A DNA stretch of 10,489 bases from Bacteroidales bacterium (lineage in GTDB: Bacteria; Bacteroidota; Bacteroidia; Bacteroidales; UBA932), in NCBI GenBank assembly GCA_004552115.1, contig SFPH01000077.1:1-10489 (forward strand), in the 5' to 3' direction. Below the pieces are notes generated by a model. It had not been told where the DNA came from, ran no database searches, and saw only the letters and a list, made by a program, of their open reading frames with translations. Below, in pieces: positions 6,659 to 10,489 of the stretch. Position numbers and translations under genes: made by a program. The number at the start of each line of letters is the position of its first letter. Position 1 is the stretch's first letter.

Positions 6659-8002
6659 TCATTGTTCATTTCCATTCTTTTCGTATTCCGCAAGGCTGTG
6701 GCGGAATCGTCTCCAGAAGAAGATGCCGGCGCAGGTCAATCCTGCCGGGAAACCTATCCAGATGCCTGTTATTCCCAGTCCGGCCTTGAATCCCAGCAGC
6801 CAGGAGACGGGGATGCCGATGAGGTAGTAGCTGATGAATGCCGCCGCCATGATCGGCTTGACGTCGCATATGCCTCTGAGGGCATTGGCGAAGCACAGCT
6901 GGAGTCCGTCTCCGAACTGGTAGGAGAACAGCACGAAGAACACAGATACCGCCATTGCCGAAACTTCCTGCGAATCCGTGAAAATTCCGGCAGCTTCCCA
7001 TCTGAAAATATAGAGCAGTGCGGAGAGGATGACCGAGATTCCGAGCATCATGAGATATCCCGTGCGGACATAACCGCGGACTCCCCGGTAATTCTTCTTC
7101 CCGAATTCTTCGCTCACGAGGATTGATACGGAGAAGGCCAGGCCCTGCATCATCATGAAGAAGAGCTGGGAAATCGTGATTGCGACCTGATGCGCCGCAA
7201 GAGCGGTGGCTCCCAGCCAGCCGACCATCACTGCGCTGAATGTGAACGAGGATGTCTCCATTCCCATCTGCAGGGCAAGGGGATAGCCCATGTCGAAGAG
7301 ATTCCTCATGCCTTCCTTTTCAGGCCTGGCCTTCCTGTATGCGTCGGAATATCCGATGAACCTCCTGCTCCGGAAAATGTAGAGGGCGAAGCCTGCCAGC
7401 ATTATTATTCTGGAGAACAGGGTGCTGAGTCCGGCTCCTGTGAGACCGAGCTCCGGACAGCCGAGCTTTCCGTATATGAGAATCCAGTTGCCGGCTATGT
7501 TAAGGAGGTTGCCTCCGAGGAGGAAGAGCATCGAGACCACAGGGGCCTGCACTCCGTCGGTGAACTGCTTGAGCAGATTGAAGCCGAGGACCGGGACTGT
7601 GGATATGCCTATGAGAAGGTAGTATGGCCTGATGAGGGGCAGGAGTTCCGGGTCCTGGCCGAAATGGCCGAGGAAGGGGTATATCCCCAGGACAATCAGG
7701 GTGGCCACCGTGCCGAGTCTGACATTGATTCTTACTCCGTTGCGCAATGTCAGCCCGATGCCGGCCCTGTCCCCGGTGCCGTATTGGGCTCCGATTACCG
7801 GTGTCATTCCCATTGCGAAGCCGAGCTCGATGAGAATGAAGAGGTTCATCATGTTGTTCACGAATCCGGAGGCGGCCAGCTCAGGTACGCTGTGCCAGCC
7901 TATCATGATGTTGTCGGCGAAGGCCATGATTATGATGCAGGCCTGTCCGAGCATTATGGGGATTCCGATTCTGAGTATTCTGATGAACTTTTCCATAGTC
8001 AT
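6659..8002 (-). CDS. MATE family multidrug efflux transporter
   Basis: From the ATG at 8002 (a second ATG lies at 7996) this is a 447-residue membrane protein with about 12 predicted transmembrane segments, the normal length for the NorM-type MATE family. Family blocks include an N-terminal PIMLGQ, a FADNIMIG-like segment in TM2, the TPVIGAQYG loop, GGNLLNIAGNWILIYGK near mid-protein, YPLALQMGMETSSF opening the second half and FANALRGICDVKP late in the sequence. The two-fold repeat of the fold is visible in these paired motifs. MATE proteins export cationic drugs or metabolites in exchange for Na+ or H+; the substrate is not evident. The gene stands alone, with the next gene's promoter about 30 bp beyond its stop. 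Its promoter overlaps that of the divergent cobW gene. Confidence 0.92.
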   Translation of the reverse strand: MTMEKFIRILRIGIPIMLGQACIIIMAFADNIMIGWHSVPELAASGFVNNMMNLFILIELGFAMGMTPVIGAQYGTGDRAGIGLTLRNGVRINVRLGTVATLIVLGIYPFLGHFGQDPELLPLIRPYYLLIGISTVPVLGFNLLKQFTDGVQAPVVSMLFLLGGNLLNIAGNWILIYGKLGCPELGLTGAGLSTLFSRIIMLAGFALYIFRSRRFIGYSDAYRKARPEKEGMRNLFDMGYPLALQMGMETSSFTFSAVMVGWLGATALAAHQVAITISQLFFMMMQGLAFSVSILVSEEFGKKNYRGVRGYVRTGYLMMLGISVILSALLYIFRWEAAGIFTDSQEVSAMAVSVFFVLFSYQFGDGLQLCFANALRGICDVKPIMAAAFISYYLIGIPVSWLLGFKAGLGITGIWIGFPAGLTCAGIFFWRRFRHSLAEYEKNGNEQ

Positions 8003-8022
8003 GGACCTGAATTTCCGGCCTG

Positions 8023-8054
8023 CAAAGTTACGTAATTTATCCGGATTAACTAAA
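8023..8054 (-). promoter_or_regulatory. Promoter of the MATE gene
   Basis: On the minus strand TAACTTTG (8030-8023) is an exact TAnnTTTG match and TTTAG (8054-8050) lies 19 bp upstream as the -33 element. The leader would be only about 15 nt long before the ATG at 8002. Confidence 0.6.
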
Positions 8055-8058
8055 TTTG
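8027..8058 (+). promoter_or_regulatory. Promoter of cobW, overlapping the MATE promoter
   Basis: TAAATTTG (8051-8058) is an exact TAnnTTTG match on the plus strand; the -33 side (GTTA at 8027-8030) is weak. The leader to the ATG at 8153 would be about 90 nt. No known riboswitch was recognised in that leader. The -7 of each promoter occupies the -33 of the other, so both polymerases cannot bind at once. Confidence 0.45.
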
Positions 8059-8152
8059 CATTTCCGGGCCGGCAGCGAAGCCATTCTCCCGCCACTCAGC
8101 GCAGTTTACGGCTTCAGAAACGGCCCCGACAATTGATTAAACTTTAGGTAAG

Positions 8153-9398
8153 ATGAATCTGGAAGAAATGCCGGTACTGCTGCTGACAGGATATCTCGGC
8201 AGCGGCAAGACAACATTGGTCAACCATATCCTCTCGAATCGGAAGGGGATCAGGTTTGCGGTGATAGTCAATGATATAGGCGAGGTCAATATAGACGCGT
8301 CCCTCATTCAGAAAGGGGGAGTGGTGGCCCAGAAGGATGACAGCCTGGTGGCTCTGCAGAACGGCTGCATCTGCTGTACCCTGAAGGCTGACCTCATTCA
8401 GCAGCTGGATGAGCTGATGGCGAGCGGAAAGTTCGACTACATTGTCATAGAGGCCAGCGGTATCTGCGAGCCTGAACCTATTGCGCAGACCATCTGCAGC
8501 ATCCCCGCTCTCGGACCTTCCTATGCGGTTCACGGCGTGCCGAGGCTGGACTGCATAGTCACATATTGACGAGGAGGATATCGAAAACCTTGTCATTCAG
8601 CAGATTGAGTTCTGCAATATCATTCTTCTGAACAAGGTGTCAGAGGTGGCCCCGGCGGAGCTGGAGCGCATCAGGAGAATCGTGCGGGAGCTCAATCCGG
8701 GGGCTGAAATCATTGAGGCTGATTTCGCGGATGTGGACCTGGACCTTCTCCTGAATACCTGGAGGTTCAGCTACAGGAGCACAGAGGGCTCGGCCGGCTG
8801 GGTCAGGGGACTGGAGACTCCGATTGCGGGGGATGAGGAACAAGGCCACCACGGGCACGATGACGGCCACGATGACGGGCACGGAGAGTGCGGGCACCAT
8901 CACGATGATGATCACGAAGAGCACGAAGAGCATGAAGAGCACGGACATCATCACGGGCACGATGAACATCATCACCACCATCATCACGATGAGGGGGAGG
9001 CCGAGGAATACGGTATCGGCACATTCGTGTATTTCCGCCGTCCGGCCTTCGATATCAACAAGTTCGACTGGTTCGTCTCCAAAAAGCTGCCGAAGAATGT
9101 GATTCGTGCAAAGGGTCTGTGCTACTTTACCGAAGACCCGGACATGTCCTGCATTTTCGAGCAGGCCGGGAAGCAGATCCAGCTCCGCCAGGCAGGACAG
9201 TGGTATGCCACTGCACCGGAAGAGGAACTTGTGGAAATGATGAGGCAGGACCCTTCGATAATGAAGGAATGGGATCCTCATTACGGTGACAGGATGCAGA
9301 AGATTGTATTTATCGGCCAGAATATGGACAGGGAACAGATCACCCGCGATCTGGACGCATGTCTTGAGAATTGGCCTCAGGGTCCTGAAGAGCAATGA
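8153..9398 (+). pseudogene. CobW/COG0523 GTP-binding metallochaperone, frame broken near 8567
   Basis: The first frame (8153-8569, 138 residues) has the P-loop GYLGSGKTT (13-21), the metal-binding GCICC (71-75) typical of COG0523 and EASG (100-103). It stops at a TGA right after LDCIVTY. The next frame resumes at about 8562 with IDEEDIENLVIQQIEF, then LLNKVSEV (the guanine-specificity NKxD-like motif), and runs to 9398. In relatives as I recall them, about 20 residues beginning VVDA stand between LDCIVT and DIDEEDIENL; these are missing, and the net length change needed is 2 mod 3. A long His/Asp/Glu-rich insert (8844-8994) precedes the C-terminal CobW domain, which includes GDRMQKIVFIGQNMD. 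The family delivers zinc or another metal to client proteins using GTP. As printed, the gene cannot make one protein. Confidence 0.9.
8844..8994 (+). repeat. His/Asp/Glu-rich metal-binding insert with short tandem DNA repeats
   Basis: Within cobW, about 50 residues consist almost only of His, Asp, Glu and Gly, with runs such as GHDDGHDDGH, HEEHEEHEEH and HHHHHHH. At the DNA level the 12-bp unit CACGATGACGGC and the 9-bp unit GAAGAGCAC recur in tandem. Such inserts in COG0523 proteins act as metal buffers, most often for zinc. Tandem units of 9 and 12 bp would let the length vary in frame between strains. Confidence 0.8.
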
Positions 9399-9882
9399 TC
9401 TTCCTTGCTACAATGCTTGCCGCCTCTGCCACAATCTTCGGGCAGGGGCGTTTTTTATAATACTCTCCGGTCCTTTCAGACGGCTTGGCCTCCTCGTTTC
9501 CGGTCCTGCCCAGGCCAAGCAGCTCCCTGCAGATGATACTGCCCCCGTTCTTCTCCTTGAATTCGGCCGCAAATTCCTGAACGAGAGAGTAATTGGCCGT
9601 CCTTGCCTGCATGTCGGACGGGTTGTCGGCAGGGAGGATGAGTCCAGCTGCCATGACCATTCCGCTGAATCCTCCGCATACCTCACGCATTCTTCCCATT
9701 CCTCCTCCGAATCCGGAACCGATGCTTGCGAGGAACCGGCTGTCCGTCCCGGCATTGGCTTCAATGATGTCCGAGAATGCGAGGATGACAGCCTGGCAGC
9801 AGTTGTAACCCTTCCTGAAATAGTCTTCAGCCATCTGGCCCCTTTCTTCAGGGGAAAAGTTCTCTGGTAGTTTCAGTTTCAT
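9340..9882 (-). CDS. C_GCAxxG_C_C family putative redox-active protein
   Basis: From the ATG at 9882 this gives 180 residues (a TTG at 9903 would overlap the deformylase stop and is less likely). Conserved cysteines lie in the family order: YNCCQAV (Cys28, Cys29), EVCGGFSG (Cys69, the GCAxxG equivalent), IICRELLG (Cys118) and KKRPC (Cys147). A Gly-rich stretch GSGFGGGMGRM (55-65) precedes the third cysteine. There is no signal peptide, so it is cytoplasmic. The family is thought to be redox-active or metal-binding but has no established reaction. It begins 13 bp after the deformylase stop and is probably co-transcribed with it. The last 20 residues after IIAL look like read-through extension and overlap the cobW 3' end by 59 bp. 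Confidence 0.85.
   Translation of the reverse strand: MKLKLPENFSPEERGQMAEDYFRKGYNCCQAVILAFSDIIEANAGTDSRFLASIGSGFGGGMGRMREVCGGFSGMVMAAGLILPADNPSDMQARTANYSLVQEFAAEFKEKNGGSIICRELLGLGRTGNEEAKPSERTGEYYKKRPCPKIVAEAASIVARKIIALQDPEANSQDMRPDRG
9421..9456 (+). terminator. Strong intrinsic terminator of cobW, inside the convergent gene
   Basis: CGCCTCTGCC (9421-9430) and GGCAGGGGCG (9441-9450) pair over 10 bp with one T-G wobble, around a 10-nt loop, and are followed directly by six T residues. It begins 22 bp after the cobW stop. On the other strand the same bases encode about residues 143-154 of the C_GCAxxG protein, including Cys147. The minus-strand transcript has an A-run before the hairpin but no T-run after it, so termination should act on cobW only. 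Confidence 0.78.
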
Positions 9883-9895
9883 TGCGATAGAGTTT

Positions 9896-10450
9896 TCAGT
9901 CAATGTAATCAGTATACAGCACCCCGTTGAGGTGGTCGCATTCGTGCTGGAAGATGACGGCGGTGAATCCGGTTATGGTTTCCACGGTGTCGCGGCCCTC
10001 CGGCATGGCTGTGTAGCTGATGTCGATTTCCCTGTGGCGGGATACGGTTCCCCTTCGTCCCGGTACGCTCAGGCAGCCTTCAGGGCCCGGTTCCGGCTCG
10101 CCCCGCCTGGCTGTCCGCTGTACGGCGACCACTCTGCGGGAAATGCCGACCTGAGGCCCGGCTATTCCTACGCCGTCCTGCTCCGGAGAGGTCACGGTAG
10201 CGACCATCTTTTCGGACAGTTCTCGGAATATATTGTCGTTCAATTCTTTAATTGTCAACTCTTTGCAATGTTTCCTCAATACGTTGGAGTCTGCCTCCGA
10301 CTCCACGGTCAGCACGCGCATTGTTTCTCCCTGGCCGAGAATGATTTCCCTTTCTTCGCCGCTCCATCCTTTCCCGGTGCAGGAAATGGACGATGCCGAT
10401 ACTGCAATGATTGCTGTTGCGGCTGCCGCCGACAATATGATATTCTTCAT
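9896..10450 (-). CDS. Peptide deformylase-like protein with lipoprotein signal peptide; internal segment missing
   Basis: This 184-residue protein has the three deformylase motifs: GVGIAGPQ (93-100, usual form GxGxAAPQ), EGCLS (124-128, Cys126 as metal ligand) and QHECDH (168-173) with His169, catalytic Glu170 and His173. The enzyme class removes the formyl group from N-terminal formyl-Met. Unusually, the N-terminus is a lipoprotein signal peptide: Lys2, a hydrophobic stretch (4-20) and SSISC with Cys24 as the likely lipidated residue. Between GEP (117-119) and GPEGCL (122-127) relatives carry about 18-20 more residues including the conserved strand NPxI; here they are absent without a frame change. 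The ATG at 10450 is preceded by a promoter-like element. It leads a two-gene unit with the C_GCAxxG gene. Activity as printed is doubtful. Confidence 0.85.
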   Translation of the reverse strand: MKNIILSAAAATAIIAVSASSISCTGKGWSGEEREIILGQGETMRVLTVESEADSNVLRKHCKELTIKELNDNIFRELSEKMVATVTSPEQDGVGIAGPQVGISRRVVAVQRTARRGEPEPGPEGCLSVPGRRGTVSRHREIDISYTAMPEGRDTVETITGFTAVIFQHECDHLNGVLYTDYID

Positions 10451-10475
10451 TTTTCCGGATATGATGATAACTTGG

Positions 10476-10483
10476 CGAAGATA
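10476..10483 (-). promoter_or_regulatory. -7-like promoter element of the deformylase gene
   Basis: TATCTTCG on the minus strand matches TAnnTTTG except for one T-to-C change and lies 25 bp before the ATG. The -33 region would fall outside the right edge of the window. Confidence 0.45.
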
Positions 10484-10489
10484 CTACAA

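Noticed and set aside
7190..8035. Long plus-strand open frame antisense to the MATE gene
   Set aside because: Its composition (His, Glu, Gly and Cys rich, no domain) is what the complement of a hydrophobic membrane-protein gene gives. The MATE frame explains the conservation.
8059..8152. Riboswitch or zinc-responsive leader ahead of cobW
   Set aside because: No recognisable aptamer core, long stem or terminator was found in the roughly 90-nt leader.
8640..9395. Minus-strand open frame antisense to cobW with a very hydrophobic Met/Val stretch
   Set aside because: The hydrophobic stretch is the complement of the His/Asp codon repeats in CobW. There is no start context or promoter.
1..10489. 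Phage, IS, CRISPR or defence island
   Set aside because: There are no transposase, integrase, cas or toxin-antitoxin genes, no regular repeats and no terminal inverted repeats. The WYL regulator alone does not indicate a defence system.

Overview
The window looks like chromosomal backbone of a member of the Bacteroidales (Bacteroidota). This rests on gene content: a GSCFA-family protein, a WYL regulator with the LPLHHSQ block, a ZapA-like gene next to RNase Y, a His-rich CobW GTPase and a C_GCAxxG_C_C protein. It is also supported by several copies of the Bacteroidetes -7 promoter element TAnnTTTG. The genus cannot be fixed from sequence alone. No mobile element, CRISPR array, tRNA or rRNA is visible.

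Layout. Plus strand, 1-2231: the 3' end of recG, then a WYL transcriptional regulator and a GSCFA protein, closely packed. Minus strand, 8002 down to 2203: a MATE efflux transporter; a small coiled-coil protein with zapA; a 264-bp spacer with a probable structured RNA and a strong terminator; then rny (RNase Y) and dsbD, 12 bp apart. Plus strand, 8153-9398: a CobW/COG0523 GTPase, divergent from the MATE gene across a compact bidirectional promoter. Minus strand, 10450 down to 9340: a lipoprotein-type peptide deformylase followed by a C_GCAxxG_C_C redox protein.

The genes are mostly housekeeping: recombination (RecG), RNA turnover (RNase Y), septum assembly (ZapA), extracytoplasmic thiol reduction (DsbD), efflux (MATE) and metal handling (CobW). 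No single pathway links them.

The most notable feature is that three conserved genes look damaged by short internal losses. rny has a frame change in its coiled coil. cobW has a frame change plus an apparent loss of about 20 residues at the conserved VVDA strand. The deformylase lacks, in frame, the segment that normally carries the INPxI strand. Three such lesions in about 5 kb point to an assembly or sequencing problem, or to local decay. Other points of interest are the exported deformylase, terminators placed inside the coding region of the convergent neighbour, and an RNA between zapA and rny whose 5' end is complementary to its own terminator loop.
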